A DNA stretch of 64,000 nt from assembly GCF_024509555.1 (NCBI RefSeq), contig NZ_JAMWEL010000010.1, positions 17,357 through 81,356 of the forward strand, given 5' to 3'. The notes below the pieces were generated by a model, which was given only the letters and a program-made list of their open reading frames with translations, was not told where the DNA came from and searched no databases. Both the position numbers and the translations under genes were made by a program. The stretch comes from Streptococcus suis. GTDB lineage: Bacteria > Bacillota > Bacilli > Lactobacillales > Streptococcaceae. Position 1 is the first letter of the stretch; the number at the start of each line of letters is the position of its first letter. Shown one piece after another: positions 22,822-33,572 of this stretch.

Positions 22822-23049
22822 TTTTCCCCGACTTCTTCCCGACAATTCCCCGACAACTACACCGAGTTACGACAATATCAACAATAAACATTTTTTCGAA
22901 AAGCTAGTAGTATCAACGTTTTCAAATTGTTACATAGATACCATGATTGGTTAGGTATAGCTTTTTCTTAACGCTTAGATAGTTTTTTTATATTATACTT
23001 TTTAGCTTTTCTGCTATATACTAGTGGTAACATGATTTGGAGGTGCCAT
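22822..23049. other. Prophage right end / attachment region and cysK promoter
   Basis: No gene. Repeats of CCCGAC (CCCCGACTTC, TTCCCGACAA, TTCCCCGACA) at 22829-22856 look like integrase arm sites. The core att sequence cannot be fixed because the left end is outside the window. A TATACT at 23017-23022 is a possible cysK -10. Confidence 0.5.
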
Positions 23050-23982
23050 ATGGCTATTTATCAAAATATTACGCAATTAGTTGGAAAAACACCAATTATC
23101 AAGCTCAATCATATTGTTCCTGAGGGAGCAGCGGATGTCTATGTTAAGTTAGAAGCCTTTAACCCTGGTTCTTCTGTCAAAGACCGTATCGCCTTGGCTA
23201 TGATTGAAGATGCTGAGAAGGCTGGTACCATTAAACCTGGTGATACCATTGTCGAACCAACCAGCGGAAATACTGGTATCGGTCTTGCTTGGGTCGGTGC
23301 AGCAAAAGGCTATAAAGTGATTATCGTTATGCCTGAAACCATGAGTATTGAGCGTCGCAAAATCATCCAAGCCTATGGGGCTGAGCTAGTCTTAACCCCA
23401 GGTAGTGAAGGAATGAAGGGAGCTATTGCCAAGGCAAAAGAGATTGCGGAAGAAAAAAATGGCTGGGTACCATTCCAGTTTGCTAATCCATCCAATCCAA
23501 AAGTTCACGAAGATACAACAGGACAGGAAATTTTGGAAGACTTTGGAACAACTGGTTTAGATGCCTTTATATCTGGTGTTGGTACTGGTGGAACTGTTTC
23601 TGGTGTTTCGCATGTATTAAAAGCTGCCAACCCAAACATCGTCATCTATGCCGTAGAAGCTGATGAATCGGCAGTCCTATCTGGTGAAGCACCTGGTCCG
23701 CACAAGATTCAAGGAATTTCAGCAGGTTTCATTCCTGATACGCTAGATACAACAGCCTATGATGGCATTATTCGTGTAAAATCAGATGATGCTTTAGCAA
23801 CAGGTCGAGCAATTGGTGGACAGGAAGGTTTCCTTGTGGGGATTTCATCTGGAGCAGCAATTCACGCAGCTATTGAAGTTGCGAAGGAATTGGGAGCCGG
23901 TAAAAAAGTATTGGCTATTTTAGCAGATAACGGTGAGCGGTACTTGTCTACTGCCCTCTACGAATTTGATATAGTCGTTTAG
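23050..23982 (+). CDS. cysK: Cysteine synthase (O-acetylserine thiol-lyase)
   Basis: The 310-residue enzyme makes L-cysteine from O-acetylserine and sulfide using PLP. Lys44 in PGSSVKDR is the Schiff-base lysine; [10 protein letters not shown] binds substrate; [10 protein letters not shown] binds the cofactor phosphate; VGISSGAA closes the fold. Start ATG 23050 has GGAGGTG upstream; an in-frame ATG 18 bases earlier has none. The last codons and stop (ATA GTC GTT TAG) lie in the terminal repeat of a MITE-like element, so the C-terminus has been rewritten by that insertion. Confidence 0.96.
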   Translation: MAIYQNITQLVGKTPIIKLNHIVPEGAADVYVKLEAFNPGSSVKDRIALAMIEDAEKAGTIKPGDTIVEPTSGNTGIGLAWVGAAKGYKVIIVMPETMSIERRKIIQAYGAELVLTPGSEGMKGAIAKAKEIAEEKNGWVPFQFANPSNPKVHEDTTGQEILEDFGTTGLDAFISGVGTGGTVSGVSHVLKAANPNIVIYAVEADESAVLSGEAPGPHKIQGISAGFIPDTLDTTAYDGIIRVKSDDALATGRAIGGQEGFLVGISSGAAIHAAIEVAKELGAGKKVLAILADNGERYLSTALYEFDIVV

Positions 23983-24133
23983 TTTGCTTTTAGTACAAGG
24001 CAACGAGCTGCAGGTTGCTTATACAGTCGAATGGCTGTATAAGGTTGGAAATAGCACTTGCGGAGCAAGTCACCCCTACAGAGTACGGCAAAGCGAGTTA
24101 ACGAAGTAATCAAAGATAAACTAAATGACTATA
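23970..24133. repeat. MITE-like element A at the 3' end of cysK
   Basis: A 164-bp segment with near-perfect inverted ends (TATAGTCGTTTAGTTT and the complement of AAACTAAATGACTATA). It shares AGAGTACGGCAA and ACAAGG...TGCAGG blocks and ends with the copy at 39372-39477. The left end supplies the cysK stop codon. No ORF. Confidence 0.7.
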
Positions 24134-24143
24134 ACTAGAAAAA

Positions 24144-24180
24144 AGAAGGTTGGGAGTTCAAGTCCCTAAACCTTCTTTTC
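24144..24180. terminator. Bidirectional terminator between cysK and cvfD
   Basis: AGAAGGTT/AACCTTCT with an inner GGGA/TCCC stem, and T/A runs on both sides, serves both convergent genes. Confidence 0.75.
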
Positions 24181-24537
24181 TTTTTGTTCTTTAAGATAAT
24201 TTTTCGATTCCTTTATCCACTTTGGTAGACTTTTTGCCAAGGGTGCAAAACCAATTTTGTTTCGTTCATTGGTAAATCTATGGTGTCGAGGAATTTTTTG
24301 GTGTTCTTCTTCAAGTGTCCGAATGGATAGACTGGCTTTTTCTGTATATTCATCAAAATCAACCACCTGTACCAAAACCTCTTGACCAATCTTGACATGG
24401 TCGTAGATATTATCCACAAAACCTGTCTTGATTTCGGAAATATGGATCAAACCTGTCGTGCCATTTTCTAAATCTACAAAGGCTCCGTAGGGTTGCACTC
24501 CCGATACCGTTCCTTTGATCTTATCTCCAATCCTCAT
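24166..24537 (-). CDS. cvfD: S1-domain RNA-binding protein (CvfD/YabR/GSP13 family)
   Basis: The 123-residue protein has one S1 domain (residues 1-75: GDKIKGTVSGVQPYGAFVDL, GLIHISEIKTGFV, VVDFDEYTEKASLSI) and a basic tail. Pneumococcal CvfD, from the same family, acts as a post-transcriptional regulator. Start ATG 24537 follows GAGG and overlaps the stop region of the HAD-cyclophilin gene, so the two are coupled. The gene symbol is assigned by family. Confidence 0.8.
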   Translation of the reverse strand: MRIGDKIKGTVSGVQPYGAFVDLENGTTGLIHISEIKTGFVDNIYDHVKIGQEVLVQVVDFDEYTEKASLSIRTLEEEHQKIPRHHRFTNERNKIGFAPLAKSLPKWIKESKNYLKEQKEKKV

Positions 24538-24538
24538 C

Positions 24539-25939
24539 TTAATCCTCAATTTCGATGGTTTCAATCACCACATCTTCAAGTGGACGGTCTGCTGAATCTG
24601 TATCAACCTCAGCTATTGCATCGAGTACAGCAAATGATGCTTCATTAGCTAGGTGACCAAATACGGTATGGCGTTGGTCTAAATGTGGCGTCCCCCCATT
24701 TTCAACATAGGATACTGCAATTTCTTTTGGCCAACCACCACGTTCTAGCTCTTTGGCATTGTAAGGGAAGTTTTGATTTTGAACGATAAAGAACTGGCTT
24801 CCATTGGTGTTTGGACCCGCATTGGCCATAGACAAGGCACCACGAAGATTGAAGGCTTCCATTGAAAACTCATCTTCAAAGGACTCACCATAAATGGACT
24901 CACCACCCATGCCTGTACCAGTTGGGTCACCACCTTGAATCATGAAATCCTTGATAATTCGATGGAAAATAATGCCATCGTAGTAACCATCCTTAGACAG
25001 AGCGATAAAGTTAGCTACTGTCTTAGGAGCAATTTCTGGGAAGAGTTTTAGGGTTAACTCACCGTGATTGGTCTTAATACGAGCTACTGGTCCTTCAAAT
25101 TGCTCCAAATCTAATTGCGGGAAGTATTTTTCTTTTTCTACCAAACCTAATTTCTCCAAGGCATCAAAAATGCCATCCTCTTCTACTTTTTTTGTAATAT
25201 AATCTGCGCGCTTTTGCAATTCTGGATGGGAATGCCCCATAGCAATGCTAATCCCTGCATAGTCAAACAATTCAATGTCATTTAGTCCATCACCAAAAAC
25301 AAGGACATTTTCAGGTTTCAAGCCAAGTTTTTCAACTACTTTAGCCACACCAGCATCCTTGGAAGAGTCTTTTAGGACAATATCAGATGAGATAGCATCC
25401 CAACGAACCGTACGTAAATCATTTTGCAAGTCTTCTGGTAATTCAACTTCCTGTCCATCCTTCTCAAAGGTCAACATCTGATAAATGGAATTGTCCTTAT
25501 AAAATTCTGGGTCTGTTTCCAAGCCTTCGTAAATTAAATCAATCACCTGACTAATTCGTTCTGTACGAGCAGACAAGGTTCCTTTTTTGCTACCCAGTAA
25601 ACCATATTCAATACCAACTTCCTTGGTCCAGGCAATCACTTTTTCTACTAGGTCCTGAGGAAGCGGTTGGTGATGAACAAGCTTCCCTTTGGCATCTTCA
25701 ACATAGGAACCGTTTATCATAGCAAAGAAATCTGGCTGGAGGGCCTTAATTTCTGGCACCAATCCATAGGGTGTCCGACCAGATGCTATTCCGGTTAAAA
25801 TCCCCTTTTCTTTCAAGGATTTAAAAACCTGTTGAATGGAATCAGGGATGTAGCCCGTATTTTTGACACGTAAGGTATCGTCAATATCAAAAAAGACAAT
25901 CTTTATTTTTTTTGCTTTATATTTTAATTTTGCATCCAC
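24539..25939 (-). CDS. Fused Cof-type HAD phosphatase and cyclophilin peptidyl-prolyl isomerase
   Basis: Residues 1-270 are a Cof/HAD-IIB phosphatase: [10 protein letters not shown] with the nucleophile/acid Asp pair, IASGRTPYG, and [15 protein letters not shown]. Residues about 280-466 are a cyclophilin: [39 protein letters not shown], and [14 protein letters not shown]. This two-domain arrangement is known in streptococci, but how the phosphatase and prolyl isomerase cooperate is not. The gene is two bases from cvfD. Both domains look complete. Confidence 0.92.
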   Translation of the reverse strand: MDAKLKYKAKKIKIVFFDIDDTLRVKNTGYIPDSIQQVFKSLKEKGILTGIASGRTPYGLVPEIKALQPDFFAMINGSYVEDAKGKLVHHQPLPQDLVEKVIAWTKEVGIEYGLLGSKKGTLSARTERISQVIDLIYEGLETDPEFYKDNSIYQMLTFEKDGQEVELPEDLQNDLRTVRWDAISSDIVLKDSSKDAGVAKVVEKLGLKPENVLVFGDGLNDIELFDYAGISIAMGHSHPELQKRADYITKKVEEDGIFDALEKLGLVEKEKYFPQLDLEQFEGPVARIKTNHGELTLKLFPEIAPKTVANFIALSKDGYYDGIIFHRIIKDFMIQGGDPTGTGMGGESIYGESFEDEFSMEAFNLRGALSMANAGPNTNGSQFFIVQNQNFPYNAKELERGGWPKEIAVSYVENGGTPHLDQRHTVFGHLANEASFAVLDAIAEVDTDSADRPLEDVVIETIEIED

Positions 25940-25984
25940 TATTTAGGCATCCTTTCTGGAAACTAACTAGTTCTCATTATACCA

Positions 25985-26626
25985 TTATTCTTCCTCTTGT
26001 GCTACCAGTCCATGTTGGAAGGCATATACAACTGCTTGTGTTCTGTCGCTGACAGCCAGTTTAGAGAGAATGTTGGAAACGTGGGTTTTTACGGTTTTCA
26101 AGGAAATGAAGGACTCATCCGCAATTCGTTGGTTGTCATAGCCCTTGGCTAATAGGGTTAATATTTCGCGTTCACGGGCTGTCAAATCATCATGCAAGTC
26201 TGGGTGGCGTTTATGGTGCTCCACTTTTTTCTCCACTTCGGTTTCAATAGCAAATTCCCCACGCGCCACCTTGCGAATGGCTGTCAAAATCTCATCTGCA
26301 CTAGAGGTTTTTAACATATATCCTTTGGCACCTGCTTCTAGAACTGGATAAATTTTCTCATTGTCAAGGTAGGAAGTCAAAATGACAATCTGTGCTTGAG
26401 GCCATTCCTTAAGAAGAGCTAAGGTAGCTTCTACACCTGTCATCTTTGGCATAACCAAGTCCATGACCACCACATCTGGCTTAACCTCTAAGGCCTTACT
26501 CAAACCCTCTTCACCATCACTTGCCTCGGCAACAACTTCCACATCTGCCTGTAAATTTAAATAACTTTTTAAACCTAGACGAACCATTTCATGGTCGTCA
26601 ACCAACATCACTCGAATCGTATTCAT
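25985..26626 (-). CDS. liaR: Response regulator LiaR (VraR)
   Basis: The 213-residue protein is a NarL-type regulator: receiver with Asp10/Asp11 and phospho-acceptor Asp56 (VVVMDLVMPK), Lys in ILTSYLDNEK region, and a C-terminal LuxR-type helix-turn-helix (LTAREREILTLLAKGYDNQR). It responds to cell-envelope stress with LiaS and LiaF, whose genes precede it with overlaps. Its start overlaps the liaS end by 29 bases. Confidence 0.92.
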   Translation of the reverse strand: MNTIRVMLVDDHEMVRLGLKSYLNLQADVEVVAEASDGEEGLSKALEVKPDVVVMDLVMPKMTGVEATLALLKEWPQAQIVILTSYLDNEKIYPVLEAGAKGYMLKTSSADEILTAIRKVARGEFAIETEVEKKVEHHKRHPDLHDDLTAREREILTLLAKGYDNQRIADESFISLKTVKTHVSNILSKLAVSDRTQAVVYAFQHGLVAQEEE

Positions 26627-27614
26627 CTTCTTTTCCTTTCAATAATGGGATACGGATATCAATGGCAACACCCTTATTCAGTGCTGAGCGAATCTGAATG
26701 GTACCTGCCATGTCTTCCACTCGTTCCCGAATATTTTGTAGACCATAGCTGAGCTCTCCATCCTTTTCCTGCTGGAAACCAACTCCGTCATCTGTCATTT
26801 TTAGCTGTAACTCTGTTTCTTTTTGTATGAGATAGACATCTAAATGCTTGGCCTTGGCATGACGCAGGGTATTGCTGATAATTTCCTGGGCAATTCGAAA
26901 TAGGTGTTCCTCGATTAACTTAGGTAATTCTTCAACTTCATGTTGGAAATGGACGATGATATTACTCTTATCACTGACTTCACGCAAGATGAGTTCGAAG
27001 CCCTCAACCAAGGTCTTGCTCTCAAGCTCACTCGGTCGGAGATGAAGTAGTAAAATCCGCAAATCCCTCTGGGCTGACTCAATCATATCCTTGACCAGAA
27101 CCAACTGCTCCTGCAAAGTTTCCTGGGGTAGATTGGGCAAGCTGGAAGATAGACCTGATAGAATCATACTGGTCGCAAACAATTCCTGACTAACCGTATC
27201 ATGCAAATCTCTGGCAATCCGTTTTCGTTCACCCTCAACAATTTCCTCTCGCTTAACCAAATCTTGATTATCTACCAACTGGACTTGACGGGTCAAGGTC
27301 CTCACCTTATCAGACAACTGAAGTAAGAGTTGATCATTTTCACTATCTGTTCGGATACTTTTATTTTTCAAAATAGCCTGTAACTTTGCTCGCATAACCT
27401 GAGTCGAAGCCAGGCTAACCGTTTGAACCATAACCGCTAAGAATAAGGTCAAAACGATAACCAACAAAATCAAGGTAAAAATCAACTGTTCTGTAGAGGT
27501 CCATAGATTAACATCTAAGAGTGAATGGTTGAGAAGGGGCAAGGTAGAGGAAATAACCACAAATACAATCAGACTGGCAAACCAGGCCAGGAGGAAATAG
27601 GTACGTTTTCTCAT
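26598..27614 (-). CDS. liaS: Sensor histidine kinase LiaS (VraS)
   Basis: The 338-residue kinase has two N-terminal membrane helices (about residues 8-28 and 46-68) with a short outside loop, then a coiled coil and a HisKA_3 domain with His138 in RKRIARDLHDTVSQEL, and an HATPase domain (AQEIISNTLRHAKAKHL; DDGVGF; YGLQNIRERVE). It is an intramembrane-sensing kinase for envelope stress. It overlaps liaF by four bases. Confidence 0.93.
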   Translation of the reverse strand: MRKRTYFLLAWFASLIVFVVISSTLPLLNHSLLDVNLWTSTEQLIFTLILLVIVLTLFLAVMVQTVSLASTQVMRAKLQAILKNKSIRTDSENDQLLLQLSDKVRTLTRQVQLVDNQDLVKREEIVEGERKRIARDLHDTVSQELFATSMILSGLSSSLPNLPQETLQEQLVLVKDMIESAQRDLRILLLHLRPSELESKTLVEGFELILREVSDKSNIIVHFQHEVEELPKLIEEHLFRIAQEIISNTLRHAKAKHLDVYLIQKETELQLKMTDDGVGFQQEKDGELSYGLQNIRERVEDMAGTIQIRSALNKGVAIDIRIPLLKGKEDEYDSSDVG

Positions 27615-28306
27615 ACGCGAACCACCTCCACATCTCCGAAAATATTATTCGTTACTACCTTAACGCGTTTATGGGATTCTTGATAGTCTGGACTATTGAT
27701 AGCTATACTCTCATTCCGGAGATCCCATTGGGATTGTCCCAAAAAATTAACCCTACCATAGATACTAGTCGCTGACAAAGAAACCTCTACATCGATAGGA
27801 ACGATAATTTTTGTCCGTCCGAACGTTTTTCGAATGACGACAATGTTATCTCGGCCCACTAAGACAGTCTTATCCAAATCAACCACATCATTGCCAAACA
27901 AACGGACAATATTAATATCCTCAAAACCAAATCGGTCTTGAGAATGGTCATGATTCCCAAACCACCTATTCTTTTCTTTTTGCACCTGTAAGGCATAGTC
28001 GCTAAATACTATCTGGGTGTACTGGTTACGTTTCTCATAGCGTGAGAAGAAATTGACAAACATATAAACAACCAGAAGCATAACCCCTATGATGAAGTAG
28101 GGATTTAAGACAAAGACCAGAAATACCAAAGACAGCGAACTGACTAATAAGACACTATTTAAACGCCGCCCTAAAAAATACCAGGCAAGTAAGAGCAAGG
28201 CCGAGAAGAGCAACAAGGTCCGACTGGCCTCATTGGCAACGACATCAAAAGCTGCCATAGTAAAGAGCATACTTTCTATCAACAGAAAAAATTGAACTTT
28301 TCTCAT
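27611..28306 (-). CDS. liaF: LiaF-family inhibitor of LiaRS
   Basis: The 231-residue protein has four hydrophobic segments in residues 1-90 (for example LLLLAWYFLG and LVFLVFVLNPYFII) and a C-terminal LiaF/DUF2154 domain (FGNDVVDLDKTVLVGRDNIV; YGRVNFLGQSQWDLRNESIA). LiaF keeps LiaS off without stress. It is the first gene of liaFSR. Confidence 0.9.
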   Translation of the reverse strand: MRKVQFFLLIESMLFTMAAFDVVANEASRTLLLFSALLLLAWYFLGRRLNSVLLVSSLSLVFLVFVLNPYFIIGVMLLVVYMFVNFFSRYEKRNQYTQIVFSDYALQVQKEKNRWFGNHDHSQDRFGFEDINIVRLFGNDVVDLDKTVLVGRDNIVVIRKTFGRTKIIVPIDVEVSLSATSIYGRVNFLGQSQWDLRNESIAINSPDYQESHKRVKVVTNNIFGDVEVVRV

Positions 28307-28367
28307 AATCGTATCCTTTCCTTACTATTGTAACAAATTTTAGATAAAAGAACTCCGACCAGGGTAG

Positions 28368-28394
28368 GAAAAAAGGGTAGGATAAACCTGCCCT
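28368..28394 (-). terminator. Terminator after pknB
   Basis: AGGGCAGG-TTTAT-CCTACCCT followed by T6 on the minus strand separates pknB from liaFSR. Confidence 0.8.
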
Positions 28395-28402
28395 AGTTTC
28401 TA

Positions 28403-30415
28403 TTATTGTCCATTATCTGATGTAGTGGTTGTAGTACTTGTGCTTGTAGTCGATGTTGCAGAACTCTCACTACTTACACTAGCTGAAGCAACTGACACAT
28501 AGAGGGTCACCGTACCATCAATAGTAGCACCTGCCGCAGGATACTGGCCAATAACAAGATCACTTGTTGTCGCATAGTAACTTCGATCCTCTTGCCGTTC
28601 AATATTAGCGACATTTACTCCTAAAGATTGGAGCTGACTACGTGCTTGAGAGTAGGTATATTGACCTGAAGTAAAGTTGGGCATAATCAGTTCTTTTCCT
28701 TTGGAGATAACAAGGTTAATCGTTGATCCCACAGGCAATTCTGTTCCAGCAACAGGATCCGAGCTGATAACAGAGCCTGCAGCTATCGAAGTATGATACT
28801 CTTGTGAGACAGTTCCAACAACAAACCCTGCAGCCTCCAATAATTGAATGGCCGCACTTTCTGTTTTACTAACCACATTTGGAAGAGTCTGTGGAGCCAC
28901 GCCTTTAGAGACTGTTATGGTAACAATATCCCCTTTTCCAACTAAAGCATTTTCATTTGGATCCATGGCAATGACTAACCCAGCTCCATACTGACTGCTA
29001 AATTCCTCTTTGATGCGAACTTGTAATCCTAGGCTCTCCAACTCTTGTTGAACTATATCTTTAGCTTGACCTATTAGCGATGGAACTTCAATAGTTGCAG
29101 ATTTTGCAAGTACAATATCTACCCTACTTCCTTCTTTTCTAGATGTTTGAGCACCTGGTTTAGTTCTGAGGACTTTACCTTCTTCTACCTTAGTTGTTGC
29201 TTCTTCTGTCACCGTACCAACTTCTAAGCCAGCTACTTCAATATTTTCAGTAGCAACTTGCAAGGTTTGACCAATTACATCAGGCACCGTGACTGTCCTA
29301 GGTGAATTATTAAACACAAAATACAGACCTGCAACCGTAAGTAAAACTGCCAACAATAAAACTTTATAGCGCGTCCGAACTCCCCTACGTGGGGTATTTC
29401 CTGTTTTTCCAATAGCCGGTTGCTTACTAGGCTTACCTACACTCGATTTATTATTTTTTTTACCAACAGGGAGCTCTGTTCCTTTATCTTTTTTATTCTT
29501 TGACTCAACTGCCGTTTGGGATAATTTAGGTAAGGTTTTTGTATCAATCTTGTGACCTTCCAAAATAATTGGGGGTTCATCTTTCCGAGCCGCAGATAGT
29601 GAAGAGGCCAAATCTGTATACATCTCCGCAACAGATTTATAACGGTCACTCAATTTCTTGGCTGTTGCTTTTAAGACAACATTTTCAAGAGCTTGCGGAA
29701 CATTGTTATTTTCTTCTCTGACCGACGGTAATGGCTTTTGGAAATGCTGAAGCGCAATGGTCACAGCACTATCCCCATCATAAGGAATGCGGCCGGTTAA
29801 CATCTCAAAGAGAATAATACCCATTGCATATATATCACTTTGAATAGTCGCTTTCGAACCACGTGCCTGCTCTGGAGAAAGGTAATGAACCGAACCCAAC
29901 ATAGAATTTGTTTGAGTCAGACTCGTTTCCGCAAATGCCACTGCAATACCAAAGTCTGTAACTTTAGCCACTCCATTTGAGGTCAAAATAACATTCTGAG
30001 GTTTCAAATCCCTATGGACAATACCACGTGTATGCGCCATTCGCATAGCAAGTAATATTTGCCCCATAATGCGCACTGCAACATCATTTGACAAGGGAGC
30101 ATTTTCTTTGATGTAACGCTTTAAATCGAGACCATTGACATATTCCATGGCAAGATACTGTTGACCATCTTCTTCACCAATATCCGAAATTCGTACGATA
30201 TTTGGATGATCCAGTTCTGCCATAGCACGCGCTTCCCGTTGGAAACGCTGGATAGCAATCTGATCTGTCTGATAATTGGTTCGCAGCACTTTAACTGCTA
30301 CTTCCTCACCATCTAAAATCAAATCCCTAGCTAGGTAAACATCTGCCATACCGCCTCGACCAATTTGCCGAACGATTCGATACCGTCCAGCAAAGATCTT
30401 ACCGATTTGAATCAT
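28403..30415 (-). CDS. pknB: Serine/threonine protein kinase with PASTA domains (StkP/PknB)
   Basis: The 670-residue kinase has a cytoplasmic domain ([13 protein letters not shown] glycine loop, VAVKVL lysine, HRDLKPQN catalytic loop, DFGIA), a basic linker, one membrane helix (about 347-369) and four extracellular PASTA repeats that bind peptidoglycan fragments (starting [34 protein letters not shown]). It ends in a Ser/Thr-rich tail. It controls septal wall synthesis and division. The gene abuts its phosphatase gene by one base. Confidence 0.95.
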   Translation of the reverse strand: MIQIGKIFAGRYRIVRQIGRGGMADVYLARDLILDGEEVAVKVLRTNYQTDQIAIQRFQREARAMAELDHPNIVRISDIGEEDGQQYLAMEYVNGLDLKRYIKENAPLSNDVAVRIMGQILLAMRMAHTRGIVHRDLKPQNVILTSNGVAKVTDFGIAVAFAETSLTQTNSMLGSVHYLSPEQARGSKATIQSDIYAMGIILFEMLTGRIPYDGDSAVTIALQHFQKPLPSVREENNNVPQALENVVLKATAKKLSDRYKSVAEMYTDLASSLSAARKDEPPIILEGHKIDTKTLPKLSQTAVESKNKKDKGTELPVGKKNNKSSVGKPSKQPAIGKTGNTPRRGVRTRYKVLLLAVLLTVAGLYFVFNNSPRTVTVPDVIGQTLQVATENIEVAGLEVGTVTEEATTKVEEGKVLRTKPGAQTSRKEGSRVDIVLAKSATIEVPSLIGQAKDIVQQELESLGLQVRIKEEFSSQYGAGLVIAMDPNENALVGKGDIVTITVSKGVAPQTLPNVVSKTESAAIQLLEAAGFVVGTVSQEYHTSIAAGSVISSDPVAGTELPVGSTINLVISKGKELIMPNFTSGQYTYSQARSQLQSLGVNVANIERQEDRSYYATTSDLVIGQYPAAGATIDGTVTLYVSVASASVSSESSATSTTSTSTTTTTSDNGQ

Positions 30416-31152
30416 TACCTAGCCTCCTCCGTAATGTGGAGCAAGCCTACTGTAATATTATCCAGACCACCGGCATTATTGGCAAAACGAATAAGAGTCT
30501 CTGCCTTGCTCTCCAGCGATACATCACTTAAGACAATATCACGAATATCTTCCGTCGATACCATATTGGTCAATCCATCGCTGTTTACAATAACAAAGTC
30601 TCCAACTTCGAGGGTCTTCAAGGCAATATCCGGTTCAATCGGTTCAGCTTGTCCGATAGATTGTGTCACTATATTCTTTTGCGGATGACGTTGAGCCTCT
30701 TCTTCTGTTAGCTGACCAGCTCGCACCAAAGCACCAACCAATGAATGGTCATTGGTTAATCGAGTGTACTCTCCGTCTCTGATCAAACCAACTCGTGAAT
30801 CGCCAACATGGGCATAAATCATCTGGTTATCAATAACAACTACCGCTTCAAGTGTGGTACCCATTCCACGGTACTCCTCTGTTTGCCCCAATTCATAAAT
30901 CTTTTGATTTTCCACATCAATGATTTCAACTAGCCATTCACGAACATCATTTAAGGTAACCAATTGAGTATCAACCCAAGCTGCCCCTAAATCTGTTGCA
31001 GCCATTTCACTGGCAATATGACCAGCACGATGACCACCCATGCCATCTGCCAAGACTAGCAAATCGATACCTGCACGGTTTTTGAAACAGTTAATATAGT
31101 CCTGATTATTTGAACGTTTTTGTCCAACGTCAGTAAGTAATGCAATTTCCAT
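30415..31152 (-). CDS. pppL: PP2C-type phosphatase (PhpP/Stp)
   Basis: The 245-residue phosphatase has PP2C metal ligands in [37 protein letters not shown] and SDGLTNM, and [10 protein letters not shown] near the end. It reverses PknB phosphorylation. It overlaps the kinase gene by one base, an arrangement common to streptococci. Confidence 0.95.
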   Translation of the reverse strand: MEIALLTDVGQKRSNNQDYINCFKNRAGIDLLVLADGMGGHRAGHIASEMAATDLGAAWVDTQLVTLNDVREWLVEIIDVENQKIYELGQTEEYRGMGTTLEAVVVIDNQMIYAHVGDSRVGLIRDGEYTRLTNDHSLVGALVRAGQLTEEEAQRHPQKNIVTQSIGQAEPIEPDIALKTLEVGDFVIVNSDGLTNMVSTEDIRDIVLSDVSLESKAETLIRFANNAGGLDNITVGLLHITEEAR

Positions 31153-31189
31153 AATTTCTCTCGTTGCTATGCAACTTCCTCCTCTTATT

Positions 31190-32503
31190 CTAGGATTTTC
31201 GTCTTAATTGACCGATGAAAAATCCATCTGTTCGGTATTGTTCTGGGGTTATCAAGAGACAACCATCCACCATAATATCTGTTTTGGGATGGTCCAGCAT
31301 GACCTGCTCAAAATTAGGATGCTGGTGTAAAAATTCGTGAATAACTTCTTGATTTTCCTTAGCAATAATCGTACATGTGCTATAAGTAATTATACCACCG
31401 ATTTTCAGGCTTTGACAAACGCTATCCAGTATTTGTAATTGGACGGTTTTAAGCGAATCAAAATCCATAGCCGCCTTGTTGTAACGAATATCAGGCTTAC
31501 GTCGAATGAGCCCAATACCGGAACAAGGAGCATCTACCAATATTTTATCAAAGGTATCTGGACCAAATTCCTCATGAACGCGACTGGCGTCTAAAAGTTT
31601 GGTTTCAATCTTATCTGCTAGTCCTAAGCGTTGGGCATTTTCCTCAATCAAGGCCAATTTATGCTCGTATAAATCAAGGGCAATAACTTTACCACTTGTC
31701 AGATAGCTGGCCATGTGACAGGTTTTTCCACCAGGGGCTGCACAGGCATCCAAGATGATTTCATCCCCTTGAATATCCAAAGTCGGAGCCACCAATTGAC
31801 TGGTTTCATCTTGAATGGTGATTAGCCCTTGTTTAAAGTAATCAGTAGCTGCAAAATGTCCGCGGGATTTAACCAATCCAACTGGCGATAACAGCGAATG
31901 TTGGGCACCTAATTCCTTTGCCAATCGCTCCACTTGTTGACCATCCGTCACGCGTACGCTAGCCTTATTCCGAATATGCAGACTTTGGAAAATCTTCTCT
32001 GCACGTTCATCGCCATACTCTGCAATCAGGGTTTGTACCAACCAAACTGGCACAGAATACTGAACGGATAGACGTTTGTTCTTTCTTTTAATATCTGCAG
32101 GTTTGGGCAAGGAATCCTGACTAAGCTTACGCAAAATGGCATTGACAAATTTGTCAGTTCCAGGCTTTCGCTTGGCAATATTAACTGCCTCGTTGACAAC
32201 TGCATGAGTTGGAAGTTTATCCAAATAAAGCATCTGGTAGAGGCTCAGCATCAGGAGATAGTAGACCCAAGTGTCCAACTTTTCTCTATCTTCGATAAAA
32301 TGCGCCAAGTACCACTCCAGCGTGATTTTACGAGAAACAGTCCCATAGACTAGCTCCGTCGCCAATCCCCTGTCCTGTGCAGATAAACGAGAAGATTCTA
32401 GGGCCTTATTGAGAGCGATATTCGAGTAAGCTCCTTGATCAAAGACGTCTTCCAGTACAGATAAGGCTAGACTTCTGGCTGTTTCATGTTTATTAACCAC
32501 CAA
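31190..32503 (-). CDS. rsmB: 16S rRNA m5C967 methyltransferase RsmB
   Basis: The 437-residue protein has an NusB-like N-terminal RNA-binding domain (residues 1-140) and an m5C methyltransferase domain: SAM motif [24 protein letters not shown] with one catalytic cysteine region, and TYSTCTI with the nucleophilic cysteine. It methylates 16S rRNA at C967. It overlaps fmt by 11 bases. Confidence 0.94.
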   Translation of the reverse strand: MVVNKHETARSLALSVLEDVFDQGAYSNIALNKALESSRLSAQDRGLATELVYGTVSRKITLEWYLAHFIEDREKLDTWVYYLLMLSLYQMLYLDKLPTHAVVNEAVNIAKRKPGTDKFVNAILRKLSQDSLPKPADIKRKNKRLSVQYSVPVWLVQTLIAEYGDERAEKIFQSLHIRNKASVRVTDGQQVERLAKELGAQHSLLSPVGLVKSRGHFAATDYFKQGLITIQDETSQLVAPTLDIQGDEIILDACAAPGGKTCHMASYLTSGKVIALDLYEHKLALIEENAQRLGLADKIETKLLDASRVHEEFGPDTFDKILVDAPCSGIGLIRRKPDIRYNKAAMDFDSLKTVQLQILDSVCQSLKIGGIITYSTCTIIAKENQEVIHEFLHQHPNFEQVMLDHPKTDIMVDGCLLITPEQYRTDGFFIGQLRRKS

Positions 32504-33428
32504 ATTGATCTCCTACTACAATCTCTCGACCTGCTCCATTCAAGAAGTCCGCAATGGTCATTTTAGGCTTACCAGCAGGCTGGACAGTTTTCAGTGAAAG
32601 GGCTCCCTGTCCTGTCGCAACGACCAATTCTTTCTTGCTTCGAACAAGCACTTGACCGACTGGACCTGAACCTTCTACTTCGACAGCTTCTTGAATTTTA
32701 AACCGTTCTCCTTGCCAATAGGTGTGGGCAACTGGCCATGGGTACATACCACGAATCTGATTGAAGAGTTGACGAGCTGACTTGTTCCAATCAAGCACTT
32801 CTTCTTCTGGCTGAATATTTGGCGAGAAAGTTACTTGTTCTGGATCTTGAGCTACTGGCTCCACATCCCCAGCAATATAGGCTGGTAAGGTTTTCAATAG
32901 CAAATCCCGTCCAACAACAGCCAACTTTTCAAACAAGGTGCCAACATTATCCGTTTCTTCAATAGTAATGCTATCGCTAGAAATCATGTCACCAGCATCC
33001 ATTTCCTTGACCATTTCCATGATGGTTACGCCGGCACGTTCATCACCGTTAATTAGAGCATAATGAATAGGGGCACCGCCACGGTATTTAGGAAGAAGAG
33101 AGGCATGAACATTGACCGCAAAGTCAACTGAGTTCAGTAATTTAGTCGGTAAGAATTGTCCAAATGCAGCTGTCACAATCCCGTCTGCACCCAAGTCCAT
33201 CAGGTCAGCCATTTCTTGACTTCCTGATAACTTTTCTGGCTGAAAGACTGGTAAATCATGCTCCAAGGCTACTTCTTTCACAGGTGTCATTTGGATGACT
33301 TTTTTACGACCAACAGCTCGATCAGGCTGGGTAACAACAGCCAGAATTTCATACTGATCATTCGCCAAAAGACCTTTTAAGACTGTTGCTGAAAATGCTG
33401 GAGTTCCCATAAAAATCAACTTTGTCAT
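32493..33428 (-). CDS. fmt: Methionyl-tRNA formyltransferase
   Basis: The 311-residue enzyme formylates initiator Met-tRNA. It starts [20 protein letters not shown]; the active-site region is [20 protein letters not shown] followed by [16 protein letters not shown]; the OB-like C-terminal domain follows. A promoter-like AATTATACC region lies between it and priA. Confidence 0.96.
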   Translation of the reverse strand: MTKLIFMGTPAFSATVLKGLLANDQYEILAVVTQPDRAVGRKKVIQMTPVKEVALEHDLPVFQPEKLSGSQEMADLMDLGADGIVTAAFGQFLPTKLLNSVDFAVNVHASLLPKYRGGAPIHYALINGDERAGVTIMEMVKEMDAGDMISSDSITIEETDNVGTLFEKLAVVGRDLLLKTLPAYIAGDVEPVAQDPEQVTFSPNIQPEEEVLDWNKSARQLFNQIRGMYPWPVAHTYWQGERFKIQEAVEVEGSGPVGQVLVRSKKELVVATGQGALSLKTVQPAGKPKMTIADFLNGAGREIVVGDQFGG

Positions 33429-33543
33429 CTTTGCTTTCTCATCTCCTTTACTCTATAAGGTTTCTACTAATTCTATTATCCCTTAATTATACCATTTTTG
33501 CTTACTTTTTCCTTAATTTAGGGTGAAACTCCTGAATAAAATC

Positions 33544-33572
33544 AAAAAATGCAAGGCCTATCCAGACCTTAC
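33544..33572 (-). terminator. Terminator overlapping the priA stop
   Basis: AAGGTC-TGGATA-GGCCTT followed by GCATTTTTTG on the minus strand; the stem begins at the priA TAA. Confidence 0.7.

Noticed and set aside
24150..24165. tRNA T-arm (GGGAGTTCAAGTCCC) after cysK
   Set aside because: It is the inner part of a bidirectional terminator stem; no other tRNA arms are present.
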